A stretch of 64,000 bases of DNA, taken from NCBI GenBank assembly GCA_905178155.1, contig CAJINV010000003.1:2831715-2895714 (forward strand), written 5' to 3'. The DNA is from Amoebophrya sp. A120. Lineage: Eukaryota; Sar; Dinophyceae; Syndiniales; Amoebophryaceae. The translations under genes and the position numbers were made by a program. This document shows, piece by piece, positions 20,944 through 32,785 of this stretch (positions within the stretch are counted from its first letter, which is position 1; every line of letters starts with the position of its first letter). Below the pieces are notes generated by a model, which was given only the letters and a program-made list of their open reading frames with translations, ran no database searches and was not told the DNA's origin.

Positions 20944-23443
20944 TCACCGAATCGAGGGCGTGATCGCCGGACCTTGGCATTCGTTGCAGGAAGAGCTGTC
21001 CCGCAGCCGGGTTCCCATGAACCCCTTGATGTTCGACATGCTGGCCGATTGACAGATCAGGTCTATCCTCTGCAAAAGCGTTCCCATCGTCCCAGAGTTG
21101 TGTTGTCATGCAAATCTGCATGCGTATTAAAATGTTTCTTATGCGCAGCAGCCCCATGAGGTGGAGCATTTTCTCATCCTTTCTGGGATTTGTTATGCTC
21201 CAATCAGCATAAGTAAGGAGCTAGGTTTGTGATGTTAAAACAACCGCGCCGACATTGCCATTGTCCATTATCGCTACGGAAGCAAGCCTTCGCAGGCGCT
21301 GGTTTGTGATGTACTAGCTTGTTCAACAGTACTAGCCAAGCAGCACTAGTACAACACTACTCGTTATCCAAAGAACTTGTCATGCGCATCAACAGGAGCC
21401 AAAACTTCGGCTTCTGTGTTGCAAAATGATTCCCATCTTGACATAAGTACTCTGGGGTCGTGGGGACGTCGTTTTTGCACGGAATAAGGTCGCTGTGAAG
21501 TTCTTTCGTCGCCCCGGACTGGATAAGGTCCACGCCTGCCTGCATGGTGTCCTTGTACTGCGAGAAGTCGTTCGCCGGAATGTCTTCACACCGGATGACA
21601 ATGCATTCCGAAAACAAGAAGCAATTCGTTTCCATCTGGGAATTGCCGTAGAAGGTCGAAAACAGGCAGTGCGGGTGGTCCTGGCATGCCTGGTCGCACG
21701 CGGCACGGTCTTTCACTCCTTTTACTTTCGACGGGTGGCCCGATCCCAGCAACGTATCAGCAGCTTGAATTTGGTTGTCGGCAATTTTCGACAACGCCCC
21801 GAATCCAGCGAAATTCGAACCCGCCTCCGCGGCCGCGCCCGCTGTTTAGTTTTAGTATTTTCGGGATTGCTTCCCTGATTGTTCAAATGCAGCATTAAAT
21901 AACAGTCAAAAATCACTCTCGCGCTATTGAGTATGTACTTCATCCGCGACAAAGAAATCTTTCCTCGCGGAAATTAATAATATAACAATCAGACGGCCGC
22001 GCGAATGCGAAACCCCAAGTGAAGATACAACTGCGCCTGGAGTTTTAGTTTATGTCTTCTCGCTCGTGGCGCAGAGGCAAACAAATAGAAATAGGATTGA
22101 TAAAGAAAATGTGAGATGAATAACAATAAATACCGAAAGTGGATTGCGTGAAGTCACAAACCGGGTGGCCACGGATGCACAGGAACCAGAGACCCCAGAT
22201 CAGCAAGAAGAGTCCAATATGGCGCTCTCAAACATTACATTCTCAACTGTAGTAGTTACATGGATTTGTAAATGCTAAACCGACCGAAACCAAAAACGCA
22301 ACCAATAGGGCATATGGATTTGTAATGCAATAGCACAGGTGAGAAGGAAATGAAAACCGCCCTCCTGCGCGTCTTGCATAATACAGATCAAATTCGGTGC
22401 GGATTCTAGTGCTATTTAGCGCGTCGAGAATCGGTAGTGATTTTGCATGACAAATGATGTAACATCAGTTGAGAATGTAACATTTGAAGAACGCCATATC
22501 CAACCGCGGATCCGACCGAGATTCCGACAATGGCCCCGGTACTGAGTTTGCCCTTCGGGTCACCCGGATTGCTGGCGGATCCGTAGCCGTACTGCGAGCC
22601 CATCGGCTGCATTTGCTGCGACTGAAAGCCCGTGGCCGCACCATAGCCCCCGTTGTTGTAGCCGTACGCCGCACCGCCGTCGCCGGTGGCGTTGTAGTCC
22701 ATCCGGTGCTATCGACTGCAAATATGTCCGGGTCTGGAAGACTTCCTGATTTGTCATGCTTATCTGACATGACTCGGAACTCTGTCATGCGTAGGTGCAA
22801 AAAGATCGCTTTGTCTGTGATGCGAAAGCGTACTCTGCCATGCGGAATACGGTACACATAGCAGCTCAAAAACTTGTCATGGTTGGCCACGTATGACAAT
22901 GCGCCCAGTATAATTCCTTGGTTTGCATCACAAGTTTCCAGACCCAGACATGTAACATGCATTTGATAGGTGCTTCCCCTCCTTGTTGATCACCTTCAGG
23001 GAGCTCCCCGCGTACGACTTGTTTTTCTTCTTGTCACCCGCTTGCTTGCGCGACGAGGTAGACATGGACGGCGCGCCCTGCTCCGCGTTTTCGCCCTCCT
23101 TCGACACCGATTTCGGCGGGGGCTTGTTCGCCGCCGCGTCCTCGCGCGCGGACGGACCACCCGTGGCTCCGCCGCGCGGGCCGGACGCAAACCGACCCGA
23201 CTCGCAGTCGTCCAGCAGGTTGAAGATCCGGACGTCGCCTGCTTCGTTGACCAGCCGATGTTCCGCGCCGCCGTTCTCCTCCTCGCTAGTCGTCTGCGTG
23301 TACTCCTCGCGCAGAAGAGAGAGCTCCTCGCTCATTGCCTGCGGCTCAAACTGCCGCTCGTCCGCGTTGGAGGAGGTCGTCGAGAACGAAATCGCCCCGC
23401 GCTCCTCAGCCACCTCCTCGTCACGATAGAAAGCCGCCTGCAT
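20944..23443 (-). CDS. membrane protein A: PAN-like, single-pass family
   Basis: Fully rebuilt: exons 22969-23443, 22499-22704, 22134-22212, 21526-21841 and 20944-21058, 1,191 nt, 396 residues. Three introns are introners (I7, I6, I5); the one at 21842-22133 is GT-AG. The start is an ATG at 23441-23443. Residues 1-158 are polar and acidic with no signal peptide, then comes a Gly/Tyr/Gln-rich stretch (about 165-208). A membrane helix at about 215-240 is coded on both sides of I6 and followed by RGHPVCD. After a Gly/Ala linker comes a PAN-like module with CDQACQDHPHC, FYGNSQ and NCFLF. The C-terminus is short and Cys-containing (SSSCNEC). It shares its layout with D, E and F in the same run. 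The topology suggests an N-terminal cytosolic arm and a lumenal or surface PAN-like module. Function unknown. Confidence 0.7.
21064..21525 (-). mobile_element. introner element I5 (long, candidate)
   Basis: A 462-bp segment starting TATCCTCTGCAAAAG and ending GGACTGGATA, flanked by AGGTC (21059-21063 and 21526-21530). The TATCCTCTGCAAAAG end matches I13. The other end pairs poorly, so this may be a composite or nested insertion. Removing 467 bp joins GVDL to ICQS in frame and leads to a stop 38 codons later. If it is retained, the frame runs on to a stop at 21357. Confidence 0.6.
22218..22498 (-). mobile_element. introner element I6 (family 1)
   Basis: A 281-bp element with ends TATGGCGCTCTCAAACATTA and AAGAACGCCATA, flanked by TCCAA (22213-22217 and 22499-22503). 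It cuts the membrane helix of protein A; removing 286 bp restores SAVGLFLLIWGLWF. Confidence 0.9.
22710..22968 (-). mobile_element. introner element I7 (family 2)
   Basis: A 259-bp element with ends TATCGACTGCAAATATGTCC and ATGCATTTGATA, inner arms GGGTCTGGAAG / TTTCCAGACCC, and flanks GGTGC (22705-22709 and 22969-22973). Its removal joins EGKH to RMDYN in gene A. Confidence 0.9.
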
Positions 23444-24780
23444 CTTGCCTGCGGACGTCTGGTTTGTTCTTGCAGCTGGTGCAGCAAGAGTGAGAGTTTT
23501 TAGGTTGATCGCTTGTTGCGGTTTGTTTTAGTTTTGTCGACGTCCTGGGCTGGTAGTTCTCGTCGGTCTGTGCTGGAGATTGATGGTCGTGGTTCCTCCC
23601 TCACAAACAAATACTCCTCGTCTTTAGATCGAGTTTATTTGATGACAGGCACGAAGCCGATACAAGCAGAAGAATGCTTGAAAATTAGTAGGTTTGCTTT
23701 GATGTTGAGAAAATACGTTGGCACTTCTTTTTAATGATCTTATGTAGTACAGTGCTTGTTTTGGTTTTGGATACTGATCCGTGTTAGTAGTTGTGGTGTT
23801 TTTACTCGACAAGCAGTCAAGTTCGTCAATTCAAGGAAAAATGGACTGAAAACGCGACGTCCTCTTTAGGTTGCGATTGTAAGGTGGTTTTTCAAAAGTG
23901 GTAGTAAATTCAGATGGGGTTTCACAGGAAAATGCCTGCTCGTGTGTGCAACCACGGTAAGATTAGTAATGAATTGAAATCGTCCAGATACAGATTCGAC
24001 GTCCGTATTTTTCAGGTCATACTTGGACTTTCTCCTTGCAAATTCTAATTAGATACTCAGTAAACGACCAGAACGATGCGTTTGCACTTGCACGATTTCC
24101 TGGTCTTGCACGAAACCGAGGATGGTGATGGACGTCTAATCCATAGTACCTTTGCTGTGGCCGGGCACGAGCGCATAGTCGTGGTACGAGTACGAGTACG
24201 AAATCAATTTTGAGGCGAAGCTGGTGACCGACATCTTCCAGTTGTAATATATCGCTGCCTTTCGTATTCGTTTGCCTTGGTCGAAATAAAATACCGACGT
24301 AAAAAACGCAGCACCGACGGTTCTTCCGGGGAAATAATGGACATCCCCCAAACTTTGTACAAACCGACGACCGAATAGTTTCCGGTATAGTTATAGATAC
24401 AACACCGACGTTGAGGACCAGCTTCACCTTTGCAACTAAAACCGAGAGTAAGAGGTTGTTGTACCGAGAGGACACAAAAATTGATTAGCCGGACAGACAA
24501 TGACGGAAACACAAGAGCAACAGGCTGTGACGTTCTTCTAGCCAGGTTGTGAGTGGTTCTTGGTCTTCTCGCGGTGTGCTTGGTCCTTACGTGTAACTGG
24601 AGTGCGACCAATTGATAATATACGTATACTGTAGTGCGGGAGGATAAGGAAAAGTTCCTTTTCCTTTCAGTCAGAGCAACGCCCTGCTAAGCAAATTAAA
24701 TGCACACTCGGCCGTACTACTATAAATAATGATAATCATAAACTGCAACGAGGCTTAATATGCAACTGCGGTGCACACGG

Positions 24781-24827
<47 letters not shown>

Positions 24828-24890
24828 TCTACCAGTTGTTTATGTTTCCTAATTGAAATATGTATTTACATGTGTGACTTCTGATTTTCC
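23444..24890. other. stretch without a supported gene, with a CA microsatellite
   Basis: The 5' flank of gene A. Frames at 24017-24475 on the minus strand look random. A (CA)n tract lies at 24783-24824. Nothing else was recognised. Confidence 0.4.
24783..24824. repeat. (CA)21 microsatellite
   Basis: An uninterrupted CA dinucleotide run of 42 bp, just downstream of gene B and outside any coding exon. Confidence 0.95.
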
Positions 24891-25950
24891 TCAGGAAAAA
24901 GGGCGGGTGCTTGAAGCATATTCGTCTTCATCGTCATCGGCAGGCTTTACCTTTTTTTTTGATTTAGCCTCCTTTAGCTTCGCCCGCAGTCCCCTCAACT
25001 TTTTGTCTAACTCCTGTATGCTTTCTTCTATTTCCGCTTGTTTTCGTTCGCTGAATTCGCTGTTGTCAAGCTGTGCCTCGAGGTCGTCCCGCTCGCTTCT
25101 AGCTGCTGCAATGTCTCTTTGAATGTCCTCAACAGAAGGAGCGGTGGATCCCAATTTCTTTTTGGCGCCCTTCCCCAACTTCACGGTGCTGCTAGCATCA
25201 TCGTCGTCCTCGTCGCCGCAGCACTTTTGAATGGCCTTGGGCCGGGTGGCTGGGATACAAAACAAGAACGTGACAGCCAGCACGATGGCAAGCACTACGG
25301 TCGACGCCAGGAATATCGGAACAGTGCGGTCACTTTCCCCGTCGCAGTTGCAAAAGGTGATCCACCGGAAACTCCCACCCACGCCAGGGCCAGCCCCACT
25401 CAATAATCAAAAATAAAACCAGTCTTTGTCACCTGGCCTTGATGGTTGAAGACAAGATTTAGCTTTTAGGTAGTTTAGCTTTTATAGTACATCACTACGC
25501 CGGTCCCAGCTGCTTGCAACAAGAAGTTGCGGGACTACAATGACTCTTTTTCTTTTTGTTTCTTTCCCAAAGCAATCGTCTTTTCGTCGATGATAGACTA
25601 CCAGTACTTGTTTTTGTTTTGCGAAAAATAAATGCTAGAAGTGCATGGAATGGATACAACAAACACAGTTCCTGCGTATTACGTGCCAGTAGGACGAGCA
25701 ATGCGAACAAAAATCGTTCAAGTCACGGGGAGCCGGGCGGGGGTGGGAGTTCCATCTTGATACAGCCCTCTTCGTCGTCCAAGTTTTCGTGCGTCTTAAT
25801 TTTCCGCCAGTCCTTAACTTCGTCAGGCTTCAACCAGGACTTGCGATCGCTCTTCCGGCCTCTTATGGATGCGCCAAATAGGAAATCGACAAAACTAAAA
25901 TGACTTTTATTTTGATGTACGCATATTGTTATTGCCCTTTGTGTTTGCAA
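24891..25950 (-). CDS. membrane protein B: one helix plus coiled coil
   Basis: At least two exons. The 3' exon (24891 to about 25400) encodes a short Gly-rich start, FCNCDGESD, a membrane helix (IFLASTVVLAIVLAVTFLFC), a TRPKAIQKCC segment and an Asp run, then about 80 residues of strongly charged heptad-like coiled coil rich in Glu, Lys, Arg and Leu, and an acidic end. The upstream exon (about 25727-25910) encodes a polar segment ending PPPPGSP before a GT donor (gtgact). The first ATG was not identified. The R-P...C word just after the helix recalls the motif after the helix in A, D, E and F, but there is no PAN-like module, so membership of that family is uncertain. B could be the 3' half of the same gene as C. 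Confidence 0.5.
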
Positions 25951-26746
25951 CACTGGTCGAAACGGGTTACACCCGGAACAACGGCAACGAGGACTAGGAC
26001 GTCACCAAAAGGCGACCTAGGCCGACCGCAGGAGGATTTATAACATCTATATGATCGGTGTAATTTGGCACCATCTTCGGCACACGCAAAAGCACAACTC
26101 GATGCGCACCACGGGTAGCCAGATCATTTACGTGTGTATCACTCTGACACACGGATACGCAAGAGCGGCTTGTTTCATGTCTCATGGATGGACTTCTTTA
26201 TCGTCAAATCATTTTCATTCTGACGAGTTCCCGTCCACGAGCCTCTTCATATCTCCTCGCGTGGACCGACGTTCGTCCGAGTGCGTTGCCGCGGCACGTC
26301 GCGCCGCAATCAGTGCCACAGACCCCGAGGATCGCCCTTCCCCCTCCGGCTGCACGTGTGCCCCGCCGCTACGTATGGCGGGAAAAAAAAACATCACGTC
26401 GTTTAGTTTTGTTCACTGACACCGAGCCTCAAGCTGTCGCTGTCCTCGCAGACGACCACGACCCTCAGCCATGTTTAAGTTTATGTATGCAAGGTGTTTG
26501 TTTATATGCAAATATTATATATCTCGTGTTCCGAGTCCGTACGATTCGCGACGCTGGTGATAAGAGAGTTTCTTGTCGCCGCAGCTGCAGCGACGCTTCG
26601 TTACAAAATATGCCGAGCAGTAACCTAACTGTGTTGACTCGTCAAAAATGTCAAACATCGAGCCACCAGCACAAGGTGAAAAGGAAAACTTCTCGCAAGT
26701 CAACCTTAACAGTACAGCATCTGAAGTTGCATGCAAATCAAAAATG

Positions 26747-27839
26747 TTATCGCAACGCAGAATGTTTCCACTCGTGCTGGAGATGCAAACTTTTTCGTGC
26801 GATGTTTTTCAGTTCCATATGTCGGGGCCGCGCTCTGCTACCGGGAAGTAGATTCTTCTGCAGTATAGTGCTGGCAGTACCAAGTCCTTCACCTGTTCGT
26901 TCTTCAGCCCGTAGAAGTTTCATCCCTGGACCTGCTCGAGACTCACTACTATCGTTCGACGAGGACGGGTTGGAATTTTTGCTTAGTGTCGGAGCATTTT
27001 TCCCGAAAAGAGGCCGTCGGGGACCGGCTGGGGTTGTATCCTCCTCGTCATGAAGGACGATTCCGTCGAGCGGCAGAATATTTTTACTTTTCTCGTTCTC
27101 GTCCCCAGGTCTTCTTACCCTTCTTGGAGGTGCGCCCCCTGAGGAATCGGACCGGATCTCGTGTTCTCCGTAATAATATGCAGAAATCGTACTCTCGTCT
27201 TGGTGCAGCTCATCCTGGCTGTAATTCGCCGTTCCGCCGGACGAGCCAAACGCAGCTGCGAAAAAACCCTGTTTAGCTCTCGCCCGGAAGGCAGCCGCCG
27301 CGAGAATAATGTCCTCGTCCTCTTCGTCGACACTGCTGACATCGGAGAGATCCGGCCCACGGGGAGCAGCTGGTGACTATCCAAGAAAAAAACTGCGTGA
27401 GTGTAAGTCTGTGATGCAGCAAATGCAAGACTGTTACACTTGTCATGCTCCACATGCAAGGTAGGATCGTTACCTACGTGTTTTCCGATCCTATGTGCGC
27501 ATGACAAGTTTTTCCTGTCATGGCAGACAAACTTGTGATGCTGTGTTCCCAAAAGACCTACACTAACACAGTTTTTTTCTTGGATAGTGATGTGCGTTTG
27601 TTGACTACAACATCTGGGGTTGTGGTGGTCGAAGCAGGAGATCCGGGCGTGCCTATGTTGTGGGTGTTCTTGCCAGGACGACCGGAGTGCGGCTGCTGGC
27701 CAGCGGTCAATAAAGAACTACCATTGAAAAATCCGCGCTCTGGCGGTTGGCGTTGGCCAGGATGAACGACGTGTGTTGCTCCATGCGCGTCTACTTCTAG
27801 CATCTCCTGGCGCGGCGGCACCCCCGCGAGTTTTTCCAT
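26747..27839 (-). CDS. gene C: acidic low-complexity protein, hypothetical
   Basis: Two exons, 27587-27839 and 26747-27372, around introner I8. Removing 214 bp gives 879 nt, 292 residues. The start is an ATG at 27837-27839; the frame is open a little further upstream, to a possible acceptor. The second exon is an open frame of about 620 bp that contains no early Met. The protein is polar: a Gly/Pro/Thr-rich first third, then DVSSVDEEDEDIILAA, an Ala/Phe-rich patch and a Ser/Asn-rich region. No domain or membrane helix is visible. It resembles in style the acidic arms of D and F, so it may be the N-terminal part of a family gene continuing into B; the stop at 26747 argues against this unless a donor lies before it. 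Confidence 0.5.
27378..27586 (-). mobile_element. introner element I8 (family 3)
   Basis: A 209-bp element with near-perfect ends TATCCAAGAAAAAAACTG and its complement, flanks GTGAC / GTGAT, and body words CTTGTCATGC and GCATGACAAG. Its removal joins KRTS to PAAPRG in gene C. Confidence 0.9.
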
Positions 27840-28048
27840 TTGTTTCTGACCTCGTGCTCGTGGTCCCAAAGCAAGCTCTGTGGACTCTCGCTGTGTTTTT
27901 CTTTTTCGCGGACAGAGGCGGCCGCTGCTCGTCCGATTTATAATTTCAATTTATTCGATACCAATAAGTCCAGGAACCAACTTTAAAGAAGTTTTCCGCC
28001 ACATATTTTGCTTGCTGCTCTAAAAAGCGTTCTCGCTGTCTGATCTGC

Positions 28049-28190
28049 CTATTCGACGTCCTTCCTCAAAGTCACCGCTTTCATTTTTGCTTCCGCAAAT
28101 CGAAAATCGCCAGACGCTAGGTGGTGGGACTCTAGTATGTACTTGTATAGTCTTGGTAGTTCGAGAAGCAAGGAGGAGGATCCTTCACAC
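28049..28190 (-). CDS. orphan 3' exon
   Basis: A 142-nt open segment from an AG acceptor (cctagcag at 28191-28198) to a stop at 28049-28051. It encodes a helical, charged C-terminus containing ELPRLYKYILES and ending RKDVE. The rest of the gene must lie upstream, between 28200 and 29750, where I could not find convincing exons. It could also be a chance open frame. No family was recognised. Confidence 0.3.
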
Positions 28191-29758
28191 CTGCTAGGAT
28201 ATACCAATACATAGATATTTCTAGAAAAAAACGATACCGAACCAACTGAAACAGACGAGGGGGTAAGCTGAAAAATACACATCTGTGGTACAAATACCAT
28301 ATATGATAAATGAAACCTCGGTGGCTATAGGGGTGGGGAAAATGGTTGGTCAGCACACTCACTGTGATATTTTTCGTTTGTGGGTCGTGCATGAATTAAT
28401 CACAATCATGTTCATGTTGTATGAACCTAAACGCTACCGATATGGGCAAAAGAGCAGCACTACGAAAACGAAATGGCACGGCCGAAAAGTAAAACGGATT
28501 CTGTTTGTGCTCATGGTCCACGAATAGTAAACGAACGAAAGTGAAGATACCGATTTTGTTCATGGTCCGCAATAATTTGTAACCGAACTACGAACGTGAT
28601 ACTTGTTACCGCCATAGTACGGCAGAACGGTCTATGCAAGGCGTTCAGTGCGCGATCACCAAACTGCTGGTTTTTGAAGTACGACTAAAAAGACGAGTGC
28701 TGCTCTGGACGAGAAAATGCTTTCCTGCTGAGGACGACAACCACCGAGACCGGTCGCGATCGCCCTATTATCTATTGGGCTCAACTCCTTTAAGAAGCGC
28801 AACCCTCACAGGCACACCATGCGTGTATCTACTGCGAAAAAAAACGACAGCAGTGACTGCAGTAATGCGAGTTGATTGATTGTGGTCGCACGCTAGCAGC
28901 GAGACATGAAGAAATTGCACGGAGAGGACCGATCATAAAGGATACTATTCAATCGCTAAGACCGAGAAGATAACAAGTACCGACTTACTGTCTCTTGAGT
29001 GCATGTCCACTCGACACCGAACAAGATCAAGAATGGCAACGGAGACGGACGACTCACGAAACCTATAATTAAATTTCGTGGCGTCATATTATGAAGAAGA
29101 ATGTCCTTAATGGACACGGCGACACTTATGAGTTTTGAAATGGAAGAAGCTACTGCTACAGCTAGGGAGTATGAATATCTATCTTTGAAATGGAAGTTGC
29201 CGTGGTCCGTGCTATTGGAATTGCTTGGCGCTCTCGTTTCTACTTTTTGTTTGTGGGAAGGTGCTGAAGTAATTTTTTCTCGCCGTGTTTTTCTATTTTG
29301 TTCGAAAAAGAGAAGACAAGAAGCAAGGGATACTTTTACAACTTGTCTTCGCGATCTTCAATGATAGTAAAATTTGTGGTGACGCCACAACTGTTTCTTC
29401 TGTTGCCACAACTGTTTCTTCTGTTGCGGTATGTCGCCACAACTGTTTCTTCTGTTGCAGTCCGTGCGTTCATGGTAATGGTCTATTGCTATATGCTTTG
29501 CGGCGTCGTAAGACACATTAAGGCGAAAGACAAAGACTTACTTAAGTACTTACTATACGCTGGCACTCCACGAAGTACACGGGAGTCGCGAATATGAAAG
29601 AGTATAAGCTGTACAGGCGGTGAGCAGAAGTGCAACAGCAGCTTTTAACATGATCAAAAAAATAGAAACATGCATATCATAATAATCTATTTCGAACAAC
29701 TACTGTTCTGGTTACCTACTTAAGTAAGAACTTCCTTGTTGAAATAAACCTGGAGATA
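28191..29758. other. stretch without a supported gene
   Basis: AT-rich. A plus-strand ATG frame at 29101-29364 (87 codons, one hydrophobic patch) goes against the direction of all other genes and is not called. It holds a 21-bp tandem repeat at 29384-29456. Confidence 0.4.
29384..29456. repeat. 21-bp tandem repeat, three units
   Basis: GCCACAACTGTTTCTTCTGT plus T occurs at 29384-29404 and 29405-29425, and again, after a 10-bp spacer, at 29436-29456. The copies are identical. Confidence 0.9.
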
Positions 29759-32700
29759 TTAGCGGTTGATTGCGTCGAGCGACGAAGCCTTGCCGTCTAT
29801 GGTGTTTACCCCGAAACTGATTTGCCCCTGCGTATTGATGGCCAGCAACCTCGCACCGTTGCACATTTTCCGCCTCGCGGCATACGCGTCTGTGACACTG
29901 GTAGTTCCTGTCCAACTATCGAGCTTTTTGAACCAAGTCGGATCCACGCGGAGGGCAATATGGAAAGCGCACATATCGTGAATCGGGGCCGCGGTCGTGG
30001 CCCCCGGACCTGGAGCATCTTCACATTTAGCGAGCGTCGTCTACGATAAAAAATGGCAACTTTTTCTTCTTTTTCTTTGAAGCACTGCCAGCAACTAGTT
30101 ACTCACGAGGTGTGCAATCTTTGTTTTTCGTGTGCTACTACTGTAGCCCCCTACTCTCTAATCGTATAGGACGGGAAAACGAAACTCAAGACACACATTG
30201 AGGATCTGTTGATTCCCGAAAACCAAGAAAAACGATGTCAAGTTGCCATCTTTGTCTTTCAGCCCGCTCCATGCAACGAGTCCAATAGTGCTCCTGCGCG
30301 TGGATCTTGATGATGATGATGAATTCTTCGTGCTTATTATGTCGCAGCAAAGCACAAGCAAATAAAAAAACGAAGATGTTCTGCCGGTGCTGGCCGCCGT
30401 TTCACGATTCTGTGCAAGTGATCATTCTTTTTTTGATAGCACTCCTTAATTTCGCATTCGCCTTCCTCCAGGATCTGGCACTGATTGACGCCCGCTTGAG
30501 GAAAATAGTTCGCGTAGCTCCTCTTATTTTGTTTCGCGACGGCGCGGCACTCGGCCTCGCTGTTTGCTGTGTGGTGCCTCGAAGATACACCAGAACCAAA
30601 AACTGGAGCAAGAAAGTTCCCCGCTTTGTCTCCAAGTACGGAGAACACTTGGCCGATCGAGGAAAAGAAGCCTCCTTCTCCGCCGTTGTTCTGTGAGGCG
30701 TCGGGCGTGTCACAGCAGCTGTTGCCGGTCAACGTGGTTCCCGGCGGAAAACTATCGAAAGGAAAAATCACCACAACTTCCCATAGACACAGTACAATTC
30801 ATACTCAAGTAGTACTGCTGCCGATTTAAGTACTTAGTTTATCTTTATTTATTTACGACCGCGTCGTGCCTCTGTTTTGCATACAGCAGATGAAGCACCC
30901 TGCGGGCTACTTATCTGCACTGCCTAGGGTTTCTGCGGCAGGTGAGATGCGTACAATGCTCAAGAACAAGAGCTAGACTGCTTCAACAAGAATCCTGAAC
31001 ATGCAAATTCCTGTAGTCCCTTGCGAAAAGACAAAGCTGATTCATCGTGGTCATTTTGATTCCTGATCACGGCAACAACCACGACCACGAGCATGAGCAA
31101 GAATCAGCATTATGACAACGTCAACGTTTTCGTTTGACTATCAAGCATTCTCATTTACATTTTCGTTCGACTATGGGGCGGAAACATTTTTCCTCACGAT
31201 ACACGCAGATCATGGCTGGCCGCAATGCGAAAGACCAGAGGCTCACCAGGCCCACGGATAAAACCAGTGTAGTTCCGAAAAACGCAATAAGGCACGTCAT
31301 TACGCTCCACCCAACTGTTTGTGTTTGTGAGATTTTGTTTATTAATAGGTACGAGGCCAGCACGAGGACCGTGAGAAAAGGACGATCACTTCGTTCCTTG
31401 CTAAGGCAAGAACGACCCCAGACAAAGTACTTGTTAGACGCTGCACGTTCATAATCATCTCCACAGTACTAGTGCATACTTATGCCTACGCTAATTCGTC
31501 CGATAGAGAAAAGCACATAAAAGGTACAGCAGCACGGGCCCTCGTGCTCGTAGTGGTTGGTCCGCATATTCGACGGCAGGCGAGAATACCGGCCCATCAT
31601 GGAGGCACGAGATCCGCTGAAGCGACCACCCTTGCTGCTCTTCCCCATGTAGTTTTTGCTTCCTTTCATACCCATGCTGCTCCGCATGTGAATCATCCAG
31701 CTAAAAAATGAGCAGTTGCATTTGCTCAACAAATTTCCTTATTTTGTTTTTTGTCGAACACGCAGATGTCTTTGCAAAAGTGAATTGAAATCATTATAGA
31801 TACAATGCACGAATATTATCATGATCGCACGAGACTAGAGAAGTTGAACAAGCAGACGCAACTGCACCTTCATCTTTGCTTGGATAGTCATGCTCCCACC
31901 CTTAGAGCCCATCATGCTCCCACACCCCTTAGAGCCCATCATCTTGGACCCCGCCATGCTCCCGTAGCCGCCCTTGGATCCCATGAGCATACTGCCACGC
32001 CCGAGGGCCATGGAGCCCCGGCCTCCCATGCTTCCGAAAGGCATGCCCTTCATACTCGGACCCCGCATCGGCATACCCATTCCGTACCCGCCGTACATAG
32101 ATCCGGCGGCCACCGCAGCCGCGGCCCCGCCCGCGGCCCCGTCCGCACCCGGGTCAGCATCGACCTCCGCGCCCAAGACGAGCACCGCATCATCCAGTTC
32201 CGACCGGTTCACTTCCGCGAGTGCGCGCGCGAGCGCCTCCGAATTATCTTCATCCGCCCCCGCCGAAAGGTTGGCGGCGGGGTCTTTTTCGTCTACTCCC
32301 GCGGCCTCACCCTCGTGGTGCCGATGAGCGAGCATGCCTCCGAAGAGAGTAGTAGTACTGTTGCCGACAGGTGCTGAAGTTCCTCTTTCTGCTGATGTGT
32401 GAGGAATAAAACTACTGTCGTCTTCGTCCCCCGCCTCCCAAAAGCCAAAACCATATTGCAGCTGCTCGTCGTCATAGTCGTCATGATACAACCCCTGCTC
32501 AAGAAGAAGTTCAGTGTCTAGTTCACCATCACCACTGGGGACAAAATTCTCCTGATCTTCCTGCTGACGACCCCACTGTAGAGGTAATCTCTCGGTCTCG
32601 TCCTGCCCAGCAGGAAAAGCATCGCCCCAGCTTGATGTAGTTTGTTCCTCGTCCTGTTCCGGAAGAAACCTGAAATCTCCTTGTTCCAGATCCACCACAG

Positions 32701-32785
32701 GCTCCTCGGCCTCCTCGAGGTCACCGTCACGCTGGCTCTCCTCGGACAAGGACGCGGTGAAGAAACTTCCTAGATTTTGAAACAT
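29759..32785 (-). CDS. membrane protein D: Met/Gly/Ser/Lys-rich, PAN-like family
   Basis: Start is an ATG at 32783-32785. Probable exons: 31887-32785, 31528-31700, about 31155-31314, about 30390-30751, about 30158-30330 and 29759-30042 (stop). Exon 1 encodes MFQNL, a 200-residue very acidic arm, an Ala/Gly patch, then repeated Met-Gly-Ser-Lys-Gly words (GSKGG, GSMGG). Exon 2 continues them and ends NHYEHEGPCC. Exon 3 is a membrane helix (LIAFFGTTLVLSVGLVSLWS) followed by LRPAMIC. Exon 4 carries the PAN-like pattern AECRAVAKQ, YANYFPQAG and CQILEEGEC. Exons 5-6 encode about 150 further residues with no known fold. The intron after exon 1 (186 bp) starts TATCCAAG and has no GT, yet ends in TAG. 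Closest paralogue: E. Probably a secretory or surface protein; function unknown. Confidence 0.65.

Noticed and set aside
24783-24824. CA run as a regulatory element
   Set aside because: A plain dinucleotide microsatellite; nothing ties it to regulation.
29101-29364. 87-codon plus-strand ATG frame with a hydrophobic patch
   Set aside because: Opposite direction to every supported gene, no family resemblance, and within the length expected by chance in an AT-rich gap.
31795-31886. Possible complete introner (TATAGATAC...TTGGATA, flanks ATCAT/GTCAT) in gene D
   Set aside because: Only about 92 bp and leaves no sensible downstream exon; the intron 31701-31886 explains the frame better.
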